A stretch of DNA of 64,000 nucleotides. It comes from Chrysopilus asiliformis (Eukaryota; Arthropoda; Insecta; Diptera; Rhagionidae). The translations under genes and the position numbers were made by a program. The DNA is taken from assembly GCA_964034945.1 (NCBI GenBank), contig OZ035961.1:89778991-89842990 (forward strand), given 5' to 3'. Below the pieces are notes generated by a model. It was given only the letters and a program-made list of their open reading frames with translations, was not told where the DNA came from and ran no database searches. Below are positions 33,787-45,365 of the stretch, piece after piece; the stretch's first letter is position 1; each line of letters begins with the position of its first letter.

Positions 33787-34290
33787 AATTTTGTATACGA
33801 ACGTAACTCCGATGACAATACATTATTTTCACTACTTCGTTCTTGTAAGGACAATGGAATGTTCTGTAAGGATAACATGATTATCCTTCTCCTCAAATAT
33901 TCCGGATAAAAAATCTCATTTGGAGGTTTTTAGGCTCGCTGAATCCGATTCTGACGCTAAGGAGTCTCTAAAGGTAATGAAAAGTCCTCTAAAGATAACG
34001 TGATTATTTTTCCGGAAAAAGACTGGGGACTTGTGGGATCGCTGAATGCTGTTTTTGACGTTAAGAACTCTGTTGGGATAGCGGAAGTTCCTGTCAGTGT
34101 AACGTGATTATCGTTTTCCTTAAATTTCCACAAAAAAAAATCACATGTGGGGGTTTTTGGGGTCGCTGAATCTGATTCTGGCATTAAGAAGTCTGTGAGG
34201 ACAACAGAAGACCCTGTAAGGATAACGTGGAATTTTTCAAATTTTCCTTTACCAAGGATATCTCCAAGGATATCTGTAAGGATATCTCAA
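33787..34290 (+). repeat. R3 repeat copy
   Basis: Starts CGTAACTCCGATGACAATAC; three or more units carry GTAAGGATAACATGATTATC, TGGAGGTTTTTAGGCTCGCT and GAATCCGATTCTGACG. An AGCTTTTATTTAGC leader occurs just upstream (about 33747), as in the copy at 49150. It ends about 350 bp before the LRR gene. Confidence 0.7.
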
Positions 34291-34643
34291 AGGCAAGGAT
34301 TAGAAGACTTTAAAGTATAAAATTTAAAAAATGCGAAAAAAAATTCTAATTTATTAAATAAAATTGAGTAAAAAGGAAAAGAATTTTTTTTGGGCGCTGT
34401 GTATTAGAAATAAAAGCGAGATAAAAGCATAAAAAATAAAATAAATATTATATTTCTTTTTAAATATAATCCGCGATATGTGACTTAACTTTGCCCCTTC
34501 TGCTAAAAACTTTCAAGATTTTTGAAAATAAAATATGGTTTTTTTGAAAAGGAAAATGAAAACCCAGTACACTTTCAAATGTCATTTTATTAAAAATTTA
34601 AAAAAATGTATTAAAAAAGAATACTTTTTAGAATACAATTGTG

Positions 34644-36008
34644 ATGATGACATCCTCTTCGCCTTCTGTTAGTCTGCTGAAGAAATGCAAGTGTGCAAGA
34701 CATCAATTAAAAACCAGCGTTAAATTAAATCATATAATCCTGGAATGCTGGCTGCGAGAAAACGGAAGTTATCCATTCAAGGATTTGATCCTCCATGGAA
34801 GGATGTTTAGCAGTAAACTTTTTCATGATTTCTGTGAACTTGACTTCAAGTGTATTACGGCGGTTTTACTTGCAAGGGATTTCGAGTGCTTCCAATTGAT
34901 GTACGTCACGATGTCTACAAAATGGGAGTTTTCTGATTTCTGCAAAGGGATTCAAAATCTGACTACGCTAAATTTAATTAACGTGGACCTTCCATCAAAA
35001 TTTTTGGGACTTTTGGCAGCATCCGCTTCTGAATGCAAGCTTCAAGTGTTATATTTGACTGGAAATCCATTCGAATTGGACCACGCTATTTATCTGCAGG
35101 ATTTCCTCATTAAATCTGAAACATTAAAGTATCTGAATGTCGCGTGGTGTAGTTTAACCCCAACATTCTTCACGCTAATAGCCGATGGGATTGCAAAATC
35201 AAAATCTTTACAAGGTGTCGATATGTCGAGAGTTATTAATAGTTATGGAGGCGATTGTATTGATGGGGTCAAGTTGGGCTCAATTATTTCAACACTAATT
35301 TGGATGACATCCTTGCAGGAAGTTCATTTCAGTCAATGCAATCTCGATTCCCATGACATTGAGCCAATCACAGAATATTTGGGCATATCGAAATTGATTT
35401 TCCTGGACCTCTCCTCCAACAGGATTTGCAGCAAAGGTGCACAAAGCTTATTCAAGGCCATCAGAACATCGGATAAATTATTGGGCCTGGATTTGTCTAG
35501 GACTGATTTAGGACGAGAGGGTGGTGAAATAATCGCACAATTTCTACCATTCACTGGTTTGAGATTTTTGGATATTTCCAATAATAAAATCAAAGCCGAG
35601 GCGATGTTCCTGATTTTGGCAACTGTTAAGAAATCACAGGAAATCAAAATTCTAAGCATTTGGGGAAATGAGTTCAATAGTTCCGTTGGAGAGATTTTAA
35701 ATCTGAAAATCCAAGCCAAAGTTTTGCTCGCCAATTCAATTGATGTGGCCGTCACGTATGACGAGGAGTTAAAGCAATTTCGGGTGGTTCCAAATACAAC
35801 GACTGGAACGTATTTGAAATCAAGCTTTTTAAGCAGAAAAAGTCAATTTTGCCCGGCAATTGAAACTAGAACCGATTTTCATGAAAACTTGAGTCATACA
35901 AACGGTGGAATGCAAGGAGAGGGAAACTGTTTTGGAGTCGCGCGAAATTTAAATTCAGTCAGCAAATCTGGTTATCAATCTGATAGTTTATTCTTTTATT
36001 TAGAATAA
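34644..36008 (+). CDS. Leucine-rich repeat protein, RNase-inhibitor type (LRRC34-like)
   Basis: An uninterrupted 454-residue frame starting at the first of two ATGs (34644 and 34647). At least nine leucine-rich repeats with a spacing of about 28 residues are visible: LTTLNL (about 107), LQVLYLTGN (133), LKYLNVAW (161), LQGVDMS (189), LQEVHFS (224), LIFLDLSSN (251), LLGLDLS (279), LRFLDISNN (306) and IKILSIWGN (334). Spacing and consensus are of the cytosolic ribonuclease-inhibitor/NLR class. There is no signal peptide, membrane segment, NACHT or F-box motif, so a protein-binding scaffold is likely. The tail after residue 365 (SIDVAVTYDEEL) recalls LRRC34, but that name is tentative. AATAAA overlaps the stop (36004-36009). 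No introns were seen. Confidence 0.85.
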   Translation: MMTSSSPSVSLLKKCKCARHQLKTSVKLNHIILECWLRENGSYPFKDLILHGRMFSSKLFHDFCELDFKCITAVLLARDFECFQLMYVTMSTKWEFSDFCKGIQNLTTLNLINVDLPSKFLGLLAASASECKLQVLYLTGNPFELDHAIYLQDFLIKSETLKYLNVAWCSLTPTFFTLIADGIAKSKSLQGVDMSRVINSYGGDCIDGVKLGSIISTLIWMTSLQEVHFSQCNLDSHDIEPITEYLGISKLIFLDLSSNRICSKGAQSLFKAIRTSDKLLGLDLSRTDLGREGGEIIAQFLPFTGLRFLDISNNKIKAEAMFLILATVKKSQEIKILSIWGNEFNSSVGEILNLKIQAKVLLANSIDVAVTYDEELKQFRVVPNTTTGTYLKSSFLSRKSQFCPAIETRTDFHENLSHTNGGMQGEGNCFGVARNLNSVSKSGYQSDSLFFYLE

Positions 36009-36009
36009 A

Positions 36010-36517
36010 TTTGATTATGTTTATGACATGATATTTGAAGTTGGCTTATAATATTTAATTTTTCGAAAATTCTAATTATTGTTAATTGTTTTTGTGAGCA
36101 TTGTTGAAAATACAAATTAATTGTAATTCAAAAATTAGAAAATGGTAATCCAACTTAAGTCTTCGAGGCATAGTAGCAAGAATACTTACCACTTATTTAT
36201 TTTCACATTATCATGAAATATTTCCTATTTAAGGGATTCCTGTCGTTTTTTCGAATTTTTGAGCTTCTTATATTTATTATATGAGAACTTTTTTCCTCGG
36301 AAAAACTGACAATAGGGGTTTTTTGGGGCTGATGATCACGAATCTGGTGTAATAATTTCAAAACTCGAAACGTGGGGTCCTGAAGGTATGATAAACATTT
36401 TTTTTTAAGTTTTTATATTATTTTTTTTGTAAAAAGTTTTAACGCGGCAACGACTAGAATGCAAATCTAGTATTATACAAAAACAAGTCGTCAGAAGGTT
36501 TTAAAAATATAAATCTA
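36010..36517. other. 3' flank of the LRR gene, AT-rich
   Basis: Apart from a possible polyadenylation signal overlapping the stop codon, no structure is recognised. Part of a diverged R3-like unit (GGGGTTTTTTGGGGCTGATG) lies near 36315. Confidence 0.4.
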
Positions 36518-36519
36518 TA

Positions 36520-37449
36520 GGGTCAGGTAGGGTCAAGTGGTCCGTCCGTAGGGAGAAGTGGTCCACCACCATTTTTGTTAGTAATAGTGACATTAGAACA
36601 GAATATGAAAATCTCATCGGTTGCTCTTGATGACAGCTTGTTTTTTATTAGTCATTGAAGTGTGCAGACGTATATTTACTCACTCTCACAGACCAGTGCC
36701 AAAAAAACATTGTTGAAAGTTTTCGCAAGTATTCACATTCAACAACATTTTAACGAATTCTTCATCACTTTCAATAAGCTAATTAATCTAAAATGTTGTC
36801 TACATTATAAACTTTGTAAATCCACCGAATTTCTGCACTTTTTTCCACAATTTTTGATGCAGCGTCATTCCGCGCAAAATAGCGTCGGTAGGGAGAAGTG
36901 GTCCACGATTGGTAGGGTGAAGTGGTCCACCCTGTCAACGTCATATTTCGTGTTTTCAAGTTTTTTTATGAGTTATTTTGAGTGTTTCAAATCGTGGCGA
37001 TGCGAAGCTCGATTATAACTTCTCCTAAAAATCGAGCTGAATTAGAGTAGCAGAACAAGCCGCCGGAAAACGACGCTTAACAACTACACCGAAGAAACCA
37101 ACACCAAAACAGCCCAAACGCTCATTTGTTACTTTCGAATAAACCATATTTTTGATCAAACTTCATGATTATACTTTTATTTGTCATTTAATTTTATGTT
37201 TATGCGATTTCTGGAAAGTTTTTGAGGGTGGACCATTTCTCCTACCATTTTGAAAAAATCGAAAAATCAAAGTTTTCGAAAAATGCCTGAAAATTAAATT
37301 TAATGTCAAAAAGTTGGCAATCTGTGAATGCAGAAAGTTAGCTTAGGTCCTGCGCTTGCGATTTGACTATCTTATCATGCAAAAATTCCAATTTTTGACC
37401 ATTTTATGGCCAATAATAAAAACGTAGACCACTTCAGCCTACCTGACCC
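36520..37449. mobile_element. TA-inserting element with GTGGTCCAC motifs
   Basis: Ends GGGTCAGGTAGGGTCAAGTG and the complement of GGGTCAGGTAGGCTGAAGTG, flanked by TA (36518-36519, 37450-37451). AGGGAGAAGTGGTCCAC recurs at about 36548 and 36890, AGGGTGAAGTGGTCCAC at 36914 and an inverse copy near 37228. The architecture matches 24246-25214 although the sequence differs. No transposase frame recognised. Confidence 0.7.
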
Positions 37450-37617
37450 TACTTTATTTTGCAATTTAAAAAAGTAGAAAAACTTGCAAAAAAATCATTT
37501 TAATGCTTTCTAACATTTCTATTATAGCTAACACATTTTCATACCGGCGTTGTGTTGCGTAGGCTGCGTTAGTTTAATTGCCAGCATTAAGGAATTTACT
37601 AAACTATTGAATAACAT

Positions 37618-37784
37618 GGAGTGATATTCCGTAACTTGTTTCAAGCGTTTGTTTCGAGTTAGAAGAACAATAAGAATGCGCTGTCTCTGTTTTGACCGAA
37701 ATAAATGAGAAACCGACATAGCAAATACCACTTTTTTTTCTAACTCGAAACAAACGCTTGAAACAAGTAATTGAATACCACTCC
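37618..37784. mobile_element. MITE of the GGAGTG-ATTCCGTAACT family, copy 1
   Basis: Long inverted ends: GGAGTGATATTCCGTAACTT...CGAGTTAGAAGAA and the complement, about 50 bp per arm on a 167-bp element. A second copy lies at 50631-50821 inside a Harbinger-like element. CAAGCGTTTGTTTCGAGTTA is shared by all four arms, with small differences. Confidence 0.72.
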
Positions 37785-38390
37785 TGTTGAGAGCCACTGG
37801 GTTTTTATTATGATTGCATACTTAGAGGCGTATTTTAATACATTATAAAAATTTTTATGCCCAATAGGTTGCTCATCATTGCGTGGGTGGGAGGATTAAT
37901 GTATAGAGTCTGGTTCCGCCATAACAATACCGAAAGTTCCCTCTCCCCTCTAAACGTGTGACGTATTTAAATCTCAGTCCTTTATGATTAATAAAATCAG
38001 ATTTGTCCATTATTACTTACTAAATCATATTTTTGGACGAAATTTATTATTATTCGTAATTAGTTGAGTTCGTTTCTTTTACAGGATCAGCATAACATTT
38101 TTATAACATGTAAAAATTCCGTCTTTCACACATCATAATTTAATGAATCATAAATTATTGAAAAAAATTCTGTTTAAGAACTGAAGACTAAAAAAATTGT
38201 AAAAATTTAAACCTGTTTTCACCGAGAAATTGCAAACGCACTTATTTTAGGTTTTTTTTCAACAGTTGAGGAGTGCATTTTCAAGCATTTTCCAACCAAA
38301 GTAACCATGATTACCAATTTTAATTATACTCTAGCGTCTTCTTGGTTTCTTTAACTCTAGATTTAATTTACAAACTTGTATCTATTTATA
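37785..38390. other. Intergenic DNA upstream of the FAR gene
   Basis: Contains one fragment of the GTCCATAAA MITE family (GTGTGACGTATTTAAATC, about 37957). Otherwise AT-rich with no recognised structure. Confidence 0.4.
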
Positions 38391-38595
38391 CAGCACGTAT
38401 ATTCCCAGTGCATTGACGATTAAAGGTAGGTTGATTACAACGGCCGCGAGCTACAACAGGTTGAGTTTATTTCTGTGGTCATAATCCAGTCTTACCTCGA
38501 GCTGAGAGGATCAAAACTTTTTCAACAGAAGTGTGTAAAAAATAAGCAAATAATACGTTGTGAAGTTATTGAATTAAAAAAAACTGAGATTTAAT
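38391..38595 (+). promoter_or_regulatory. Likely promoter and 5' leader of the FAR gene
   Basis: TATTTATA (38391-38398) is a plausible TATA box; CCCAGTGCATTG (38404) and TCCAGTCTTACC (38486) are loose initiator matches. From 38420 to the ATG the sequence is non-repetitive and free of long A/T runs, as expected of a leader. The exact start site cannot be fixed. Confidence 0.3.
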
Positions 38596-41500
38596 ATGGA
38601 TTTAACAAAAGATCTGGATGTAGATGAAATTCTTCCCGAATCAACACCGATGAGGGATTTTTATCGGGGAAAAATTGTGTTCTTAACCGGCGGAACTGGA
38701 TTTCTTGGACAACTTTATGTTGAAAAGTTATTAAGGTATGAAGAATTTTACAGTGTCAAATTTCACAACATACAGAAAAATTAAAATTGTTAATATTTTT
38801 GTTTAAAAAATTAAAAAAAAACCCGAAATAATAGCAACAAAAGTAAGTGAAAACAGAATTATTTAAAGAAAAAGTTATAAAAGTGTATGAAATTGGGTTT
38901 TCCTTAACAATTAAATAAATTGCACAGAGTTCGAAAATAAATACAAAGTTCCGTGGAGGAAGTTAACGTGTACAATGTTATCATTAAATAATTAATTTAT
39001 TAGCTTAATTTGTATAGGTGCTCTAATACGTGGCTTAATATTTTCAAGGAAATGTGTTATTCTGGTGAATTAAAAACTTGGGAGTATAATACATTGAATT
39101 TATACCCAGATTTAACGAATTAATTATATTGTATATTTAATAATATCGTGTGAAAATACAAGATCTATAACAATGTTGTATCATACAAACTAATGCAGGG
39201 TCATACATGGTAAATTAATATCAAACATTTTAGCTGAAAAATTGTGGTAAAAAAGTTTCTTGGAAAGTCACAGTATCCGGAAAAATTGTTTATAAAATCG
39301 TTTTTTTAGCGGATGTTTAACTTTACTGATGCTTTATTCTGTGCTTAGTGTCGAGTTTTTTTCACAAGCTTTTATTTAGCTTCACTTGTTAGTTTGGTTT
39401 GTTAGTTATGTTGGGTCAAATCTTGTAATCTAATCTTACTTTCGAGACATTAAAAACGATAAAACAAAAAATCATAAATAAAAATATCTGATGTGAACAG
39501 CACGTGACTTTCTTATAAAAAAAACCTACATTTGTGCACAATTTACACTATAACCCGATGATTAAAATTTTTATTTAGTAAAAAGATGAATTTTTATATA
39601 AAATCTTAAATATCTCGATAACGGTAAAAGATATCGATTTATGGTTAATTTGTCTTTCAACAATTTTTTTTTTCGAAAAAACGTTAGGTTGCAAGGAATT
39701 TGGGAAAATCTTTTTTTTAGTTTTAATGAAAATATCTCAATAACGGCAAAAGATTTTTAAAATTTCGTTTAATTTTTTATTTTCCAATATTTTTCAGGAG
39801 TGAAGTAAAAATCATTTATCTATTGACCAGACCAAAGAAAGGAAAATCGCCCCGCGAAAGACTTAGAGAAATTTTTACGGGCGTGGTAAGATCAATTTTT
39901 GAACGAATTCGAAAAAGTTCTGAATGCATCTACTTGGAATATTCCTTCCTCCTTACAATTTTTCCTTCCTCCCCACAATCAAAACATTGGGCGCATCCAA
40001 CTACCAGAGCGGCTCTGGGGCGAAGCTCAGCTGTCAAAAAAATGCTCAGCTGAGCAGCATTTTGTGTCCTGAATGCACCGCTCATTTATATATGAGCTGT
40101 CATTGAAAGAAATTATTGTTCAAGATGGACCGCGATGTAATTATCTCCGTAATGTTAGAAATTTGTGCTTCTGATACGATAAATCTGGAAGCTATTTCAC
40201 TTTTGGTTGAAGAGTGTAATACTTCAGTTGAAGTCGCCCCAATCCGGAATGCGGCACCCGAAAGAAACCGGGATTATTTTAAGGTGACTATGCTGTTTGC
40301 TCAGCAAGAACTTCCATGAGGCTTCCCGTATTATAAATAACATAAATAACTATAAATATTATAAACAACACCATTTATGTATTTCCGTCGTCGTTTTTAG
40401 ACATGAATTGAGGTTCTATAATTCTTCATTTGACATTTGCTCAGCTACTGAGCGGAGTTCTTTTACGCTCAGAAAAAATGTGAGCTGCTCAGTTGAGCCG
40501 CTCTGCAGCGATTGCGTTCAGTAACTGAGCACCTTTTTCGCTCTAGAGCGATGCTGAGCCGCTCTGGTAGTTGGATGCGCCCATTTTTTTTGCAATTTTC
40601 TCAAAAACTGTTAGTTGTGTCGAAATATTTATTATCACAAAATGCGTTTACATAACTTTTCCATACATCAAAATTCAATCAGATCATTCTCCTCTCGGCT
40701 CCATACAAATGAAATACTTTTTTGCGATTTTCTTGAAAATGAGGGCTTGCATCGAAAAATTTATAAAGAAAAAATGTGTTTAGAATATGATTTTACATAA
40801 CTCTTTCATGCAATAAAACTCAAGCGGACAATTCGTTTTCCCTTTCTCTATACAAGTGGAAAGTTTTCTAGTGAAATTCGGCCTGTTCTTATATTGAGTA
40901 TGCGACGATTGTACCTGGCAACTGTAGCTTTTATGTTTGTAAATTCTACTCCACTTTTTAGATTTATCCGGCTTAAAATTCCGGTTAACGATATAAAATT
41001 TTAAGGTCCCGTTTAGCCTGCGATTTTTTCTTGAACTTCTGCACGAATTTTATTCAAAATTTATTCCATTTATCGCAGAATAAAATATGCGGCGGTCACA
41101 CGACGCTGTTTTGCCAGCGCTAGTGGCTGTTTGGCTGTTAGCAGCCGTTTCAGCAGCACCGTGTGAACGGTTGCTACTACCAGCAGCAGCGTGATGATTT
41201 TAGAAGCGCTAGTGAAGAAGAAACCGTTCTACTTTGCCAGCGCTACTAGGGATCACGTGACCCTGTCACATAGTTTCTGAGCTGTCAAAAGTCTGATAAG
41301 TAGTAAAGTTTGTTTATTGTAAGTTGTTATTTTACGTTTATTTATTTAAATTTGTGTGTTACGTTTATTATTTAAAAAATTTCCCAGATTAAAATGTCAA
41401 ACCACTGTTTTGCTACTTGCCAGCGCTACTAACCAACAGCAGCCAGCGGCTGGCAAAACAGCGTCGTGTGACCGCGGCATTAGCAAAAATTCTCAAAATT

Positions 41501-43834
41501 TTCTTTATTCGGACAGTTTTATATGAAAAAAGTCGAGTTCTGACATCTCTCAGGAATAAATTTTTGAATTTTGTGGCGTTACTTGAATTTAGTGTCCAAG
41601 AATAAAGTTCGCTGAATAAAGTAGCAGGTGGAAACGGCGCCTAAGAATGAAAAATGATTACAATGTCGTAAACCGAAATTTTAAGCCGTATATATAGAAA
41701 AACCGTATTTCAATTTATAGCAAACGACCAAATTTGGCTGTGATTCCAAGAGTGTTGATCTGGCATAAGACTTACGTATTACATTGGGACCTGAATAAAA
41801 GGGATCTTACGGAACTGTAACACGTATTCCACTTATGGAATTTCCCACTTCCCCTAAGTTTCCCCTTCTGTTGGAAAATGCTTGGACCCTACCATCCATC
41901 CCAGTTATAGAGGTTTCCCACTTATTCGGGTTTGACTGAATTTTATTTTAAAGTTATCCGGGTTTGACTGTATTTTATTTTAAAATTTCCTGTAAAAATG
42001 GATATTTTTCACAACAAAAAAAAATCTAACACGTAAAAATGTAACATCCAGGTGTTTCGCAAGCTTTCAAAAATTGATAACAATTATTTAAACCGGATCA
42101 AAGTTATTGAGGGCGATGTAGAGAAACTGAAACTCGGAATATCAGAGGAAAATAGAAAGGAAATCGTAGAAAATTGTGAAATCGTCCTTCATGCAGCTGC
42201 TGATGTGCGATTCGACGAAACTTTAAGGAAACTGTTGATCACAAATTTGCGGGGAACGCGAGAATTGCTACAATTAGCCGAGGAAATTAAAAATCTTAAA
42301 GTAGGTACCAAAAAACAGAAATTTTATGTTATTTCTTTTTGAAAAAAATCTACATATTTTTCACAAAAAAAAAATCGAGCTCAAAAAAATCAAGAATTTA
42401 AAGAGTTAATTTTTTTTTGAAATTTTAAAAAATTAAAAAACATTTCTTTTAGGTTTTTTCATACATTTCAACCGCTTTTAGTCACTGCTATCGAAAACTT
42501 GCGGAGGAGAAATTCTATGAACCACCAGTCGATCCAGAAGTCATGCTGAAATTTAGCGAAAAATTCGCTAATGATCCGTCAGATGTTTATGAAATAATCC
42601 AGGATAGGATAATATCCCCCTGGCCGAACACATACACCTACACGAAATCCCTCTGTGAAGAGCTGGTACGCAGGTTCGGTCAGAAATTCCCAATTTGCAT
42701 AATTCGGCCCACGGTTGTGATAGCAACGCATGAGGATCCGATCCCTGCGTGGTGTAACAACATTTACGGTTTAAATGGAATACTGGTAGCATGTGGGATG
42801 GGTGTTCTGCGCCTGATGAACCTGAATAAGAATTTAATCGGAGATATTGTTTGCGCTGATTTCGTTATAAATTCCACGTTGGCTGCCATTTGGGTAACGC
42901 ATGAGGATCAATTGAAATCGATGGCGTCAGAAAATGGGATTGAAAAGAAGGAGAAAAAGGATCCGGAAATTTATCACGTTTGCACAACTCCGGATAGGCC
43001 AATAAAATGGGGTGAGATCTATAATAGCTTTTCCAGGAGCTACAAATTCCATTTATTATGAGAAAATCTATCAAATGAGTCTTCCAACTCCACACACCTT
43101 TGATTATTTTCAGGTGTAATTAATGACCGAATGAAAGAATTATTTGCGATTTATCCAGCTAAGGGAATGCTATGGAAACATAGTCCGAATTCGAGTACTT
43201 GCCCATTTATGCTGAAACTTTTGACCATTTACTACCACGTCATTCCGGCGTTTTTCTTCGATTCCTATTTATCCTTGAGCAAACAGAAACTAAGGTTTGT
43301 AAATATTTCGGAAAAGGATAATGAAGAGAAATCAATTTTGATTGACGTATTATTCCAGGCTAATGCCAGTCTATAGGAAAGTCCAGAGATTTATGGTTAG
43401 CCTGTCGTATTTTATGACCAGAGAGTTTGAATTCACCAACACAAATATGAAACGTGTGTTGTCCAGGTAAATTTGCTAATACCGACTAAATTTTAAAAGT
43501 GATTTTCATATTTTTTTTCAAATTTTCCAGAATGATTCCCGTCGACCAGGAATTCTATCCCAGCGATGTCAGACGATATAACTGGCATGAATATAGCTAT
43601 GAATATATTCTGGGTCTAAGGTTGTACATTGGCCAGGAACCGCTGGAGTTTTTGGAAGCCGGCCGCAAAAAATACAAAAAACTTGTGATTCTTCATTTCT
43701 TGGTGCTAGTCTTCTATTACTCGTTTCACGTTTGGCTATTCTACATGATTTTCAATAAGTTGGGTTTAATTAATTACGCATCGAATTATTTATCGACGAC
43801 CTACGATTTTGTAGTTAAAATAATTAAAACTTAA
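38596..43834 (+). CDS. Fatty acyl-CoA reductase, seven exons
   Basis: Exons 38596-38735, 39798-39885, 42052-42300, 42453-43011, 43114-43294, 43359-43466 and 43531-43834 have GT/AG borders and keep frame, giving 542 residues, the usual family length. The Rossmann NAD(P)H-binding motif TGGTGFLG is at residues 31-38. The short-chain-dehydrogenase active site YxxxK appears as YTYTK at 220-224, preceded by STAFSHC. RFDETLRKLLITNLRGTREL and EEKFYEPPVDPE are family-typical. The C-terminal sterile/FAR_C domain spans roughly 370-480 (MPVYRKVQRF to YILGLRLYIG), with a hydrophobic segment at about 493-516 that suggests membrane attachment at the ER or peroxisome. The enzyme reduces fatty acyl-CoA to fatty alcohol for waxes, ether lipids or pheromones; the substrate cannot be told from sequence. 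Introns 1 and 2 carry transposons, and intron 2 is 2.2 kb. Confidence 0.93.
39347..39450 (+). repeat. R3 leader fragment in FAR intron 1
   Basis: AAGCTTTTATTTAGCTTCAC and TTGGGTCAAATCTTG match the leader of the R3 copy at 49150. The tandem units are absent. R2-like ATATCTCGATAACGGTAAAA follows at about 39608. Confidence 0.45.
39989..40582 (+). mobile_element. Harbinger-like element in FAR intron 2
   Basis: A long, nearly perfect TIR (GGGCGCATCCAACTACCAGA, continuing GCGGCTC) is repeated inverted at the right end. Flanking ATT on both sides (39986-39988, 40583-40585) would be a 3-bp TSD. Many GCTCAGCTG/GAGCGGCTC motifs lie inside. A frame beginning MDRDVIISVMLEICASDTIN (40125) and reaching about 40319 may be the N-terminus of a transposase or accessory protein, unrecognised. 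It is inserted within an R1-like repeat (40586-40870). Confidence 0.68.
41088..41479 (-). mobile_element. PIF/Harbinger-like MITE, copy 3 (in FAR intron 2)
   Basis: Ends TGCGGCGGTCACACGACGCT and the complement of TGCCGCGGTCACACGACGC, in opposite orientation to 32761-33222 and about 70 bp shorter. The flanks are ATA and TTA, one mismatch from a TSD. Compared with copy 4, part of the right subterminal CAGCGCTACT block has been deleted. Confidence 0.78.
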
Positions 43835-44214
43835 AATAATTAAATTGTAAATGATTTTGGTTTTCGCCGTTAAATTAAAGGAAATTGAATTTACATGAGG
43901 TGTAATTTATTTCGAATAATTATTCACAGACAAGATTTTTTTACTTTGCTTTTCAACAATTCCGAAGACAACATTTTAATTTTTACGGTTTTTAAATTAT
44001 GTAAATGTATAGGATTTGTATTTTCTCACTTCTTTACTTGTACAGAAAATATGGTGCGTTTTTTTTTTTTGATTAAATGTTTGTTGTTACAATTTTAGTG
44101 TCGGAAAGTTATTTTCTAAGGGATAGTTTACATCTGACACTTTTATGGGATTTATAATTACTATAAGTGACAACACCGCGAAAAAACTCACCATTCCCTC
44201 CTCGCTATGAACTC
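43835..44214. other. 3' flank of the FAR gene
   Basis: The closest polyadenylation signal is ATTAAA at 43839-43844; a canonical AATAAA was not seen close by. AT-rich with no other structure. Confidence 0.4.
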
Positions 44215-44515
44215 TCGGTCCTTGTATCTTTTAATCTATTGAACCCATTTTGATCGCGTGTTCGCTATTAAATTTAAAATAATGAAAGGAATGTTTCAGT
44301 AAACAGGAGTCCACTCTTTTCCCCCTAACTTTAACTCCCTCTCTCCTTGTATATTTTAATCCACTGAACCGATTTCGATTCCGTTTTTGCCATTCGGTTG
44401 GGAATAGTAAAAGAAATGTTTTAGTGCATAAACATCCCCTCACTTAAAACCCCCTCTTCTTGTACCTTTAAATTCACGGAACCGATCTAAATATCGTTTT
44501 AGTCATCTTTAAAAA
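44215..44515 (+). repeat. Three-unit tandem repeat, about 115-125 bp
   Basis: CTTGTATCTTTTAATCTATT (44223), CTTGTATATTTTAATCCACT (44346) and CTTGTACCTTTAAATTCACG (44459) each lead into GAACCGATTT-type sequence and a later GAAATGTTTTAGT. A lone TATATCTTTTAATCTATTAA near 3060 may be related. Confidence 0.6.
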
Positions 44516-44744
44516 AAAACTGTGAATCTAAAAACACATTATAAAAATACAAACTGCTGTCAGAAAGACTTGAAATCCCAAGTTTTTTTCCGCTCTTATC
44601 TTAAAAAAAGTGAAAAAAAAACAAAATTAAAAATTTTAAACACCTTCGATTAAAAAAAACCATTGAAAAAATTGCAAAAACCATGAAATTAAAAAAATTA
44701 AATTAAACATAAAAAAGCTCGTCAAATACTAAACCAATTCATTG

Positions 44745-45365
44745 GTACAGGGGAGGGGTGGTCCGATTGGATTTTTATGAATGGAACGGTTATGTAAAAT
44801 CATACTCTAAACACATTTTCTCTTCATAAACTTTTCGATAAGATGCACCGTTGTCGAGAAAACAGGAAAAAATAATTCCATTTGTTTGAAAAGGGGGAGG
44901 GGGCAGACGCCGTGGTCCGATTAGATTTTGATGTATGAGTGAATTATGTAAAATCCTATTCTAAACACATTTTACCTTTATAAATTTTTCAATATGAATC
45001 ACCGTTTTCGAGAAAATTTCAAAAAAACTGTGTCGTTTGAATGGGGGAGCGGGGAAGAAATGGTCCAAACTTGTCTGTCCAAGGACTTCGACTAGCCATT
45101 TACCAGAAACGTAACTTTAAAAAATTTCAAGCCTCTAGCTCAATCGCTTTAAAAGTTATAGTGTTCACGGACAGACAGACAGAAGGACAGACAGACGGAC
45201 AGACGGACGGATAGACAGACAGAGAGACAGACAGACGGGCGACATGCGGAAATTAAAATTTTCTGTCATCCCTAACATCCTGGAGAAGTTCATTTTTGTG
45301 TCCGATGATTGATTCGATGCGTTACAAATGGTATACTAAATCTAATATACTCCTATTTCATACTA
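44745..45365 (+). repeat. R1 repeat copy
   Basis: Two units with GTCCGATTGGATTTTTATGA and GATTAGATTTTGATGTATGA starts; the tail has TTTCAAGCCTCTAGCTCAAT, a long GACAGACAGAC/GGACAGACGGAC tract (45170-45240), GTCATCCCTAACATCCTGG and GTATACTAAATCTAATATAC. Same order as 12780-13400. Confidence 0.7.

Noticed and set aside
35333..35755. 140-residue minus-strand frame within the LRR gene
   Set aside because: Antisense shadow of the leucine-rich repeats; no independent support.
42568..43095. Minus-strand frames opposite the reductase exon 4
   Set aside because: Shadow frames of a well-supported exon.
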